Assembly: GCA_947588655.1 (NCBI GenBank)
Contig: CANPYS010000017.1
Coordinates: forward strand, 1-38,895
DNA from: an uncultured Alphaproteobacteria bacterium
GTDB lineage: Bacteria > Pseudomonadota > Alphaproteobacteria > RF32 > CAG-239
Reading direction: 5' to 3'
DNA length: 38,895 nt
In this document: piece by piece, positions 32,563 to 38,895 of the stretch
How the letters are laid out: each line of letters starts with the position of its first letter
Numbering within the stretch: the stretch's first letter is position 1
Made by a program: the position numbers and the translations under genes
The notes under the pieces: model-generated
Seen by the model: only the letters and a program-made list of their open reading frames with translations
The model's database searches: none
What the model was told of the DNA's origin: nothing

Positions 32563-32963
32563 AAAAAGATACGTATAAAAAAGTTACAAGTATAGCTATT
32601 TTGATCTTAGAGATCTTTATAACTTTTATGGTCTTTTTTTATCCGATGCTGACTGATTTGAATAAAGGAAAAGCTTTAAATTATATTTTATGGTCTGCCT
32701 TATTCTTATATTTGATGAGATATGAATATGGTGCTTTTTCTAAAATCTTTAATTCTCAAAATAAACTGTCTTTTTTGTCGGAAATATGTTATGAAACGTA
32801 CATCTTTCAGTTTTTTGCGATAACAGTTATTGAAAAATATTTTTCTTTTCTTCCGATAATTTTTCAAATTTTGTTCATTTTGATTTTGTCTTTTGTGATT
32901 GGAAAAATTGTACATGAAATAGTCAAAGTTATTTTTAAAATGCTGATATCTAAAAAAGTTTGA
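32520..32963 (+). CDS. Acyltransferase family 3, C-terminal part in shifted frame
   Basis: The frame from the tract onward encodes three or four more hydrophobic helices (VTSIAILILEIFITFMVFFY, LNYILWSALFLYLM, FFAITVIEKYFSFLPIIF, ILSFVIGKIVHEIV). These complete the membrane fold of the preceding part. The ATG at 32520 lies inside the upstream frame and has no ribosome site, so separate translation is unlikely. It should be expressed only when the tract is in frame. The locus ends at a terminator shared with the convergent gene. Confidence 0.75.
   Translation: MPYLVFPPPSHTQLKKDTYKKVTSIAILILEIFITFMVFFYPMLTDLNKGKALNYILWSALFLYLMRYEYGAFSKIFNSQNKLSFLSEICYETYIFQFFAITVIEKYFSFLPIIFQILFILILSFVIGKIVHEIVKVIFKMLISKKV
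32537..32557 (+). repeat. C10-T-(CA)5 simple repeat, likely phase-variation switch
   Basis: Ten Cs, one T and five CA units lie within the acyltransferase reading frame. Change by one C or one CA shifts the frame between off (as here) and on. Confidence 0.75.
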
Positions 32964-32985
32964 AATTTTAAGTTTTCTAACAAAT

Positions 32986-33013
32986 AAAAAAGCCACCTAA
33001 AGGTGGCTTTTTT
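32986..33013. terminator. Bidirectional terminator
   Basis: AAAAAAGCCACC / GGTGGCTTTTTT with loop TAAA, between the acyltransferase and the convergent minus-strand gene. It resembles the hairpin at 31063. Confidence 0.9.
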
Positions 33014-33494
33014 ATAAGAGGCCTTTGGCATGAGCCAAAGATTTTGCTACAGCCCAAAATCCGTGAAGTTTTTCGTAAGATTTAATTAAGGCTGTGTTTC
33101 CAGATTCCACAAGCGCTATTTGCGCGGTTTCCTCCAAGTTACGCTTTGAAATGTAAAATTGAATCAATTTTACATTTTTTTGATGAATGAGCGCAACTTC
33201 TGCTTCAGGACTTAAAGCATTCACGTCAATGTAAGCCTTGATGATTTCGCTTTCGGGGCGTTTTATGAGCCTTGTTTCCGCTTTTGGCCAAAGTTTGTGA
33301 CGCAAAACATAGTCCATAAGCAAATTTGGGGCTGCAATGTCAATGAAAAACATTTCATTCAAAGGACGAAATGCGTTGTCCTTGTAGTAAGTTTTCATTT
33401 CAACCTTTGAGCCGGAATTAATCAAGTCGCGCTCTTGCTTAAAAGGTAAATTTTTTTCCATAATAACTAATTTAATAATATTTTGTGCAAACAT
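33012..33494 (-). CDS. Hypothetical protein with short helical repeats
   Basis: 160 aa from the ATG at 33494 (MFAQNIIKLV); the track's start six codons earlier is a TTG. The second half carries repeats of about 24-28 residues of the kind AEVALIHQKNVKLIQFYISK and AQIALVESGNTALIKSYEKL, predicted helix pairs. There is no signal peptide or membrane segment. I do not recognise a named family. It probably makes protein contacts. It is divergent from the glycosyltransferase gene and convergent with the acyltransferase. Confidence 0.75.
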   Translation of the reverse strand: MFAQNIIKLVIMEKNLPFKQERDLINSGSKVEMKTYYKDNAFRPLNEMFFIDIAAPNLLMDYVLRHKLWPKAETRLIKRPESEIIKAYIDVNALSPEAEVALIHQKNVKLIQFYISKRNLEETAQIALVESGNTALIKSYEKLHGFWAVAKSLAHAKGLL

Positions 33495-33616
33495 TTTATA
33501 TCTTTCTTTCAAAATGTCAAGAACACATTAAAAATTTGTGTGTGATCTCATAATTGCATTGCAAATGTTTTTTTAGTTGTTATGCTACTAATGTGTTTTA
33601 TTTTGAAAGATTTTTT

Positions 33617-35503
33617 ATGCCTACGGTTTCGGTTATTGTTCCGGTTTATAAAGTTGAAAAGTATTTGCCTAGATGCTTGGAAAGCGTTTTGGTACAAACT
33701 TTTACTGATTTTGAGCTGATTTGTATTAACGATGGTTCGCCTGATTCTTGCTTGCAAATATTAGAAAGTTATGCTCAAAGAGATAAGCGTATTAAGGTCT
33801 TTTCGCAAGAAAATCAAGGACTCTCCATGGCCAGAAACAACGGTCTAAAACAAGCTTCCGGTCAGTATATTTATTTTTTGGATTCTGATGATTATATTCA
33901 TCCGCAGTGTTTGGAAATCGCTATTTATTTTGCAAAACAGTATCAGGCGGATTTAATTAGCTTTGACTTTGTTAAAGGTTCAAATGACAAAATTTTGCAT
34001 AATCAATATCAATTGGATAAAATTCCTTTTAAAATAACAGATTCTCCTGTTTTTCTTGGAACAAGCAAAAAAACTTGGCGGATAGCTTTTAATTCTTGGA
34101 GCAAGCTTTTCAAACGAGAAATTCTTGATGGAATAGATTTTATTGGAGGCATTCATTTTGAAGATTATCCTCATACGCTTGCTGTCTTGTCAAAAAAGCC
34201 TTTAACCGTTGTTCTTAAAGCCTCGTTGTATTTTTATACTTTGAATGAAAATTCCATTTCGCATCAAAAAGTAAATCCGTCTCAGATTCGTGATTATCAT
34301 ATTGGTGTTCGTTCTGTTTTTGAAAAGTATGCTTCTCCTCAACTCGTTAGGGAGCGTATTTTTTTGAGGAAACACTTTTTGTGGCGAATTTTAAAGCATC
34401 AGTTTAAACTTTGTCAGTGGGCAGATTCTGAAAATAGGTTGCAGATGTTTACACAGTTTGCAACGGAATTAAGAGATTTAGTCGCGCAAAATTTGCTTTC
34501 ATGGCACAATCAGCATCTTATAACATATTGGGCTTATCGGAAAATTATGAAAGATTTCCCTCAAAATGCAACAGATAGCCCCAAAGCAAAGCCTTTCCGT
34601 GTGGCGATTTTTGCTTCTTATGATTCGGAAGGTAAAATACATGATTATGTGTTGAATTATATTCAAAAATTAAAGCAGGTCTGTCAAAAAATTGTTTTTG
34701 TAGCAGATAATGAGGCTGTTGATCTTGAACAGAAAAAACTTGACGGTTTAGTAGAATTTAAGCAATTTCATCGTCATGGAGAATATGATTTTGGTAGTTA
34801 TAAAATTGGTTACGAGTGGCTTTTGAAACAAGAGTGGGTTAATCAGGTTGATGAGCTTGTTATCTGTAACGATTCTTGTTTTACAGTTGGCTCAATTAAA
34901 CCTTTATTTGATATGATGTCTTTTAGCAGGTGCGATTTTTGGGGCATGACACTTGCGAATACTAGAAAGCCACATTTGCAATCTTTTTTCTTGGTTTTTA
35001 AAAAAAATGTTTTTCATTCAGTAGAGTTTAAAGATTTTATAAAATCAATTAAGTCTCAAAAAAGAGTCTTAGATGTTATTCTTAACTATGAAATCCCTTT
35101 GAAAGCTCTGTTGGAAAAAGCAGGCTTTAGAGGAACAGGTTATATTCAGAATTTAAAATCGCCCCATCAACGACCTTTAACGACACTGAGCAAAGGTATG
35201 CCTCTTGTAAAGAAAAAATGCTTTTTAAAGCCAAAGATTTCATTAGAAGAAACTTCTTTGGAGGGGGTCGGGAGATTGTTATGGAAAATCAAAAAAATTT
35301 CAAGAACAGATTATGATTCTATATTATCTTTTCTGAAGGAATCGCCTTTTTGGTTAACTTTACGTATTTTTTGCTGCTTTTATTTCATTAAAATTAGACG
35401 CTTTTTTTATTTTAGGAAAATGAAAGAAAATGGCGATATTGTATTTAAGATTTTCAAAATTCCGGTTTATCGTTTGAAAATAAAGCAAAAAAAAGGAATT
35501 TAA
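33617..35503 (+). CDS. Glycosyltransferase family 2 fused to rhamnan synthesis F (RgpF) domain
   Basis: 628 aa from the ATG at 33617 (MPTVSVIVPVY); the track's start adds 21 residues that do not fit the family. The GT-A domain spans about 4-250, with VSVIVPVYKVEKYLPRCLES, NDGSPDS and the metal-binding DSDD in YFLDSDDYI. The RgpF domain spans about 325-545 (FRVAIFASYDSEGKIHDYVL ... DELVICNDSCFTVGSIKPLF ... CDFWGM). The C-terminal tail is KIFKIPVYRLKIK. The enzyme probably extends a rhamnose-containing or similar surface polysaccharide. The ogt start overlaps its stop. Confidence 0.9.
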   Translation: MPTVSVIVPVYKVEKYLPRCLESVLVQTFTDFELICINDGSPDSCLQILESYAQRDKRIKVFSQENQGLSMARNNGLKQASGQYIYFLDSDDYIHPQCLEIAIYFAKQYQADLISFDFVKGSNDKILHNQYQLDKIPFKITDSPVFLGTSKKTWRIAFNSWSKLFKREILDGIDFIGGIHFEDYPHTLAVLSKKPLTVVLKASLYFYTLNENSISHQKVNPSQIRDYHIGVRSVFEKYASPQLVRERIFLRKHFLWRILKHQFKLCQWADSENRLQMFTQFATELRDLVAQNLLSWHNQHLITYWAYRKIMKDFPQNATDSPKAKPFRVAIFASYDSEGKIHDYVLNYIQKLKQVCQKIVFVADNEAVDLEQKKLDGLVEFKQFHRHGEYDFGSYKIGYEWLLKQEWVNQVDELVICNDSCFTVGSIKPLFDMMSFSRCDFWGMTLANTRKPHLQSFFLVFKKNVFHSVEFKDFIKSIKSQKRVLDVILNYEIPLKALLEKAGFRGTGYIQNLKSPHQRPLTTLSKGMPLVKKKCFLKPKISLEETSLEGVGRLLWKIKKISRTDYDSILSFLKESPFWLTLRIFCCFYFIKIRRFFYFRKMKENGDIVFKIFKIPVYRLKIKQKKGI

Positions 35504-35964
35504 TGTTTGTTGCTTTCTGTGATAGTCATTTAGGGAAGCTGACGCTTTTGGAAGAAAATGAGGCGCTTTGTGGCTTGCGTTTTGGTGCTGATTGCCCGAA
35601 GTTTGCCGAGCTTTCCGTCACACCTTTGCTTTCAGAGGCGCAAAAACAACTTCAAGCTTATTTTGATAAGCGTCTTTTTGCCTTTCACTTGCCGCTTGTT
35701 TTTCACGGCACGCCTTTTCAAGAGCGCGTTTGGAACGAGCTTTTAAAAATTAAGTACGGCGAGGTTATCAGTTATCAGGAATTGGCGGCGCGGGTTGGTA
35801 ACTTTAAAGCTTGTCGCGCGGTCGGGCTTGCTAACAACCGCAACCCGATTGCCGTTATTGTGCCTTGTCATCGTGTGGTGGGGAAGTCGGGCGCGCTTAC
35901 GGGATATGCCGGTGGACTTCATATTAAACAATATCTTTTGTACTTGGAGCAAAATCATGGCTGA
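35503..35964 (+). CDS. ogt: Methylated-DNA--protein-cysteine methyltransferase
   Basis: 153 aa, starting in TAATG with the previous stop. The active site IVPCHRVVG holds Cys122, which accepts the alkyl group from O6-alkylguanine. PFQERVWNELLKIKYGEVIS and the Asn/Arg region (CRAVGLANNRNP) form the DNA-binding HTH and guanine pocket. The N-terminal half is short, as in Ogt. nfo overlaps its end by 8 bases, giving a repair pair. Confidence 0.94.
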   Translation: MFVAFCDSHLGKLTLLEENEALCGLRFGADCPKFAELSVTPLLSEAQKQLQAYFDKRLFAFHLPLVFHGTPFQERVWNELLKIKYGEVISYQELAARVGNFKACRAVGLANNRNPIAVIVPCHRVVGKSGALTGYAGGLHIKQYLLYLEQNHG

Positions 35965-36796
35965 AAAATTGCATATCGGGTGCCACTTGTCAGCTTCCAA
36001 AGGCTTTTTAGCAATGGGGAAAGATGCCCTGAAAATCGGGGCGGATACGTTCCAGTTTTTTACACGCAATCCGCAGGGCGGGCGCGCGAAAGACTTGGAT
36101 CTTAAAGATCTTGAGGCTTTTCTTTTGCTTGCAGAAGAGCATCAATTTGCGCCGATTGTGGCGCATGCGCCTTACACGTTAAACCCGTGCTCGGATCATC
36201 CGCAAACCTTGGAATTTGCCGAAATGGTTTTTGAAGATGACCTGAAACGTTTGGCGTGTTTGTCGCATGTTTATTATAATTTTCATCCGGGAAGTCATGT
36301 CGGGCAGGGCGCCGAGAAGGGCATAGAGCTCATTGCAAATCTTTTGAACAAGGTCTTGAAATATGCCCAAAATACAACCGTTTTGTTGGAAACTATGTCC
36401 GGCAAAGGTAGTGAAGTCGGTGCGCGTTTTGAGGAGTTAAAAGCCATTTTGGATCGTGTAGACGAGCCTCAAAAAATGGGCGTGTGTTTGGATACGTGTC
36501 ATGTTTATTCAGCAGGTTATGATTTAGTTTCGGATTTAGAGGGCGTTTTGAAAGAGTTTGATACTGTGCTCGGCTTGGAAAAACTGAAAGCGATTCATCT
36601 TAATGATAGCAAAATGCCTTTTGCCTCGCATAAAGATCGGCATGAAAAAATCGGGCAGGGGACGCTTGGTGCGGAGGCGTTAGTGCGGCTTGTGAATCAC
36701 CCGAAATTAAAGGGGCTTCCGTTTATTTTGGAAACCCCGAACGAACTTGACGGTTGGCAAAAAGAAATTTCTTTTTTTAGGCAATCTTTTATTTGA
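35957..36796 (+). CDS. nfo: Endonuclease IV (AP endonuclease)
   Basis: 279 aa from the ATG at 35957, with GGAG seven bases upstream; the track start 54 codons earlier lies inside ogt. The TIM-barrel family motifs are all present: GCHLSASKGF (start), NFHPGSHVG, LLETMSGKG, GVCLDTCHVYSAGYD, AIHLNDSK and RHEKIGQG. Their His, Glu and Asp residues bind three zinc ions. It cleaves DNA at abasic sites. Its end overlaps the convergent methyltransferase gene by 8 bases with no terminator between. Confidence 0.96.
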   Translation: MAEKLHIGCHLSASKGFLAMGKDALKIGADTFQFFTRNPQGGRAKDLDLKDLEAFLLLAEEHQFAPIVAHAPYTLNPCSDHPQTLEFAEMVFEDDLKRLACLSHVYYNFHPGSHVGQGAEKGIELIANLLNKVLKYAQNTTVLLETMSGKGSEVGARFEELKAILDRVDEPQKMGVCLDTCHVYSAGYDLVSDLEGVLKEFDTVLGLEKLKAIHLNDSKMPFASHKDRHEKIGQGTLGAEALVRLVNHPKLKGLPFILETPNELDGWQKEISFFRQSFI

Positions 36797-37781
36797 ATTT
36801 GTATTCAAAAAAGTTGCCTAATTTCTTTGCTTTATATTTTATTTTCAGTCCGAAGATATTAATTATTCTGTATTTAAAAATAGTGGATTCCTTATCTTTT
36901 TTTAGCTGAGAAAATATAGAAAAACGTTTTTGCTTTTTTCTTTGTTTGCGTTCATTTATTTTCTCTATATACAGATTTTGTTGAACTAAAATAACATTTT
37001 CAAAATAGCGCAGATAAAATTCACCGTAATGCTTTTTTATAAAATGCTTGATTTTATTTAATTGATCAAGGGTTGGAAAATATGTCCAATGCAAGGCTAG
37101 AAGGTTAAAAACATTATAAATATTTTTAAGGCTTTCTTCATTTAGTCTGATAGCACCAATATTGTTAAAATAACCTCTTAATCCTTTAAAAGAGTCAGGT
37201 GAGGGAATGATTTTTTCGCCGTATATGGCGCTTATTAAGGTGTTATTTGTAAACTCGCTACCACGCTGAGGGCATATTTGTAAATTTGTATCATGAAAAA
37301 CAATTACAGCTTCCTTTTTTAAATAAGGAAAAATGCCCAAAGCATCAAGAATCTCACCAGGATTTGCATGAACGGTATCAATCAGAACTAAATCAACATT
37401 ATCACCTATTTTATCAATATAATCATAAATTGTTCCACCCGTTAAAAGAGTCCATTTCTTTTTTAAGTCGGGGAAGCTGTCCATCAAAAAGCCTGTAAGT
37501 TTGCCTTTCAAGGAATAACACTCTTTGTTCAAATCAACAGAATATAGGTGCGCATCATCTAAATTTTTAATAGCATTTAGGATAATGCCTGAAGAGCCAC
37601 CCTTTGAAACACCGATTTCTACAATCTTTTTAGGCTTTTCTCTTAAAATAAGCGAATTTAAAAAATTCCGGTCTTGATCGGTCATTTCAGAATATTGTGT
37701 ATAATTATGCTGGTTTGTCAGTTCATTTAAATATTTTATTTCTTTTTCTGTAGAAGTTATAAGAGTTGGTTCAAAATTCAT
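36789..37781 (-). CDS. Class I SAM-dependent methyltransferase (CmcI-like)
   Basis: 330 aa from the ATG at 37781 (MNFEPTL), with AAAGGA upstream. The Rossmann core has KKIVEIGVSKGGSSGIIL (SAM motif I, about 57-74), LYSVDLN (motif II) and DLVLIDTVHANPGEILDAL. The motif-I pattern with Lys-Gly-Gly-Ser is typical of cephalosporin hydroxylase-like sugar methyltransferases. The C-terminal tail YRIINIFGLKIKYK resembles the tail of the nearby glycosyltransferase. It probably methylates a surface glycan. Confidence 0.85.
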   Translation of the reverse strand: MNFEPTLITSTEKEIKYLNELTNQHNYTQYSEMTDQDRNFLNSLILREKPKKIVEIGVSKGGSSGIILNAIKNLDDAHLYSVDLNKECYSLKGKLTGFLMDSFPDLKKKWTLLTGGTIYDYIDKIGDNVDLVLIDTVHANPGEILDALGIFPYLKKEAVIVFHDTNLQICPQRGSEFTNNTLISAIYGEKIIPSPDSFKGLRGYFNNIGAIRLNEESLKNIYNVFNLLALHWTYFPTLDQLNKIKHFIKKHYGEFYLRYFENVILVQQNLYIEKINERKQRKKQKRFSIFSQLKKDKESTIFKYRIINIFGLKIKYKAKKLGNFFEYKFK

Positions 37782-37830
37782 GATTATATTTCCTTTCATC
37801 TAACAATTCCAAACTTCGCCGTTTTAGTGG

Positions 37831-37907
37831 CATTTGCGAAGGATTCAGGAAAAATTTAGCTATATTGTTGTCCTAGACTCTTCCACCTTTTGTGTGTCAG
37901 AGTGACG
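37831..37907 (+). repeat. Dispersed intergenic repeat, copy 1
   Basis: CATTTGCGAAGGATTCAGGA, AGCTATATTGTTGTCCT and CAGAGTGACG align with 38349-38420. It is partly palindromic (CAGGA..TGTTGTCCT). Confidence 0.7.
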
Positions 37908-37919
37908 TTTTAGTGAGTT

Positions 37920-38309
37920 TTTTCCCTATCTCAAAAAAAGGTACGTTTTTTTGTGCATTTTTTAGTAAAAATAAGTTATTGAAAAAACAGAGTAAAAAAT
38001 TATTGACAAGTGTTGTATTTTGAGGTACGTTTTTTTGCGTATATTTTAAAAATAAATCGTTATAAGTTGTTATTTTCTCAAATCAAGCTTAGGCGGAAAG
38101 TGGCGCATACTCTCCGCCTGTTTTTTTCAATGATATAATTTAAATCTTATAAAAAATATGAAGAATCAATAACTTATCATCAAAATGTGTGCAAAAAAAG
38201 GTACCTTTAAAAGTGCAATTTGTCAAGCAAATAATGCATTGTTTTTTCAAATATAAATTTCTTTGACGATTTGCACATTTAAACGTACCTTTTTTTGAGA
38301 AAGGGAAAA
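37920..38309. repeat. 390-bp element with 38-bp terminal inverted repeats
   Basis: The left end TTTTCCCTATCTCAAAAAAA (37920-37957) and the right end (38272-38309, reverse complement TTTTCCCTTTCTCAAAAAAA) agree at 34 of 38 positions through GGTACGTTT and GTGCA. The GGTAC motif occurs twice more inside (38024 and 38200). No coding frame fits a transposase, so it is MITE-like. Flanking repeats end in CAGAGTGACG and CGTCATGCTG. Confidence 0.8.
38003..38127 (+). ncRNA. Candidate small transcript inside the 390-bp element
   Basis: TTGACA (38003), 17 bases, TACGTT (38026) could be a promoter whose -10 overlaps a GGTACG motif. A clear terminator follows: AGGCGGA (38091), 15-base loop, TCCGCCT (38113), then GTTTTTTT. 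The predicted RNA is about 90 bases with no ORF. The -10 is weak, so this is only a candidate. Confidence 0.22.
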
Positions 38310-38348
38310 TTCCCTCAAACGTCATGCTGAGCTTTGGTGCGATAGCAC

Positions 38349-38420
38349 CATTCGCGAAGCATCCAGGAACAATAGAGCTATTTTGTTGTCCTGAACTCTT
38401 CGCTGGCGCTCAGAGTGACG
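38349..38420 (+). repeat. Dispersed intergenic repeat, copy 2
   Basis: CATTCGCGAAGCATCCAGGA, GAGCTATTTTGTTGTCCT and GCTCAGAGTGACG match copy 1 in the same orientation. The unit here starts earlier, at CGTCATGCTGAGC (38321), giving inverted ends CGTCA..TGACG. Confidence 0.72.
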
Positions 38421-38426
38421 TAGAGG

Positions 38427-38585
38427 TTTCAAAACACCAAAAGTAATTGGTGTTTTGAAAGCGAGATAACGCGATTGTTAGCTTGCTTTGGCGATGACAA
38501 GCGCCAAAGCAAGCGTTACAGAGCGGTGACCGAAGCGAGTTAGTGTTGCTATAAAGGCAACACTTACGAGCAAGAACGTTTCGGG
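38427..38585 (-). repeat. Hairpin array with conserved spacers (copy 2, inverted)
   Basis: Read on the minus strand: CTTGCTCGTA, hairpin AGTGTTGC/GCAACACT, spacer with CGCTTCGGTCACCGCTCTG, hairpin GCTTGCTTTGGCG/CGCCAAAGCAAGC, spacer TAACAATCGCGTTAT, hairpin TTTCAAAACACCAA/TTGGTGTTTTGAAA. The 27-base spacer between the first two hairpins matches copy 1 at 25 positions, while the last stem is unrelated to that of copy 1. Confidence 0.85.
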
Positions 38586-38595
38586 AGCTCATAAA

Positions 38596-38657
38596 GAGAT
38601 GCTGAAACAAGTTCAGCATGACTTTTGGAGGAGATGCTGAAACAAGTTCAGCATGAC
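38596..38657. repeat. Two tandem palindromic repeats
   Basis: GAGATGCTGAAACAAGTTCAG followed by CATGAC occurs at 38596 and 38631. Each contains the palindrome TGCTGAA-ACAAG-TTCAGCA. A related GTTCAGGATGACG follows at 38668. Confidence 0.85.
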
Positions 38658-38712
38658 ATTTAGGGCGTTCAGGATGACGATTCTGGGGACTTTTTTATTT
38701 AAGGAGTAAAAA

Positions 38713-38895
38713 ATGAAGTACGTTTTAATTTTAATAGCAATTTTGTTTTCAAATCAGGCGGTGGCGCTGAATTGTGAAAAGCAGCCGACTTGTGCGGAGT
38801 TAAATTATTCCAAAGATGATGATCCACAATGTGCCGATGACGGCTATATCCTATGTCCGTTTGACTTTTCCTATAAAAAATGTTTACAGCCTGAT
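38713..38895 (+). CDS. Secreted Cys-rich protein, N-terminal part (cut by window end)
   Basis: 61 codons are visible from an ATG with AAGGAG six bases upstream. A signal peptide (MKYVLILIAILFSNQAVA) is followed by LNCEKQPTCAELNYSK and then CADDGYILCPFDFSYKKC. The regular Cys spacing suggests disulfide-bonded repeats in the periplasm or outside the cell. It is probably a host gene. I do not know its function. Confidence 0.82.
   Translation, partial: MKYVLILIAILFSNQAVALNCEKQPTCAELNYSKDDDPQCADDGYILCPFDFSYKKCLQPD

Larger units (their letters stand above)
37782..38712. other. Non-coding repeat-rich gap
   Basis: About 930 bases with no credible gene. It is filled by two copies of a dispersed repeat around a 390-bp inverted-repeat element, then a hairpin array and tandem palindromes. 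The track's ORFs here (38140-38325 and 38410-38619, minus strand) run through these repeats and are not supported as genes. Confidence 0.75.

Overview
This window looks like a low-to-moderate GC bacterial chromosome carrying a prophage. The best guess for the host is an uncultured, gut-type alphaproteobacterium. That rests on the style of the phage proteins (DUF6441, DUF1833 and NlpC/P60 tail modules) and of the small secreted Cys-rich host proteins; no rRNA or complete tRNA is present to prove it.

Region 1 (1-19868) is the late half of a lambda-like siphophage in nearly lambda order. It runs: end of a probable portal gene, S49 protease with a nested scaffold start, decoration protein D, major capsid E, small FI/FII-like proteins, Z-, U- and V-like tail genes, a G/GT chaperone pair with a -1 slippery site, tape measure, M/L-slot proteins, two paralogous fibres, NlpC/P60 (K), tip protein J, then lysis genes (coiled-coil membrane protein, murein hydrolase, holin-like protein, i-spanin/o-spanin pair). 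Four cargo units (morons) interrupt this order, each ending in its own terminator: a 76-aa gene (236-466), a secreted 23-residue-repeat protein (6335-6793), a hipBA toxin-antitoxin pair (7157-8759) and a Fic-HTH gene (15266-16372). A diverged copy of the tape-measure start plus terminator flanks hipBA. Two identically spaced TGCGGAG/TCCGCA triads flank fic.

Region 2 (19870-30797) is a defence block convergent to the lysis genes. A minus-strand operon reads WYL regulator, hsdM, hsdS, hsdR, DUF262-HNH (GmrSD-like), which is a type I restriction-modification system with an accessory nuclease. A small coiled-coil gene and a second, divergent hipBA follow. The second hipBA carries three TTACC-N4-GGTAA palindromes exactly 50 bp apart.

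Region 3 (30798-31911) is non-coding and densely structured. It holds a 19-bp-stem terminator, tRNA-like 3' half sequences in opposite orientations, an inverted-repeat pair enclosing an array of perfect hairpins, and conserved spacers between the hairpins. The same spacers, with different stem sequences, recur at 38427-38585. This is a dispersed structured repeat family. The right end of the integrated element may lie here.

Region 4 (31912-38895) appears to be host chromosome. It contains a membrane O-acyltransferase split at a C10-T-(CA)5 tract (probably phase-variable), a small repeat protein, a glycosyltransferase/RgpF fusion, ogt and nfo DNA-repair genes, a SAM methyltransferase, a repeat-rich gap with a 390-bp inverted-repeat element, and the start of a secreted Cys-rich protein. 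The acyltransferase, glycosyltransferase and methyltransferase suggest surface-glycan building.
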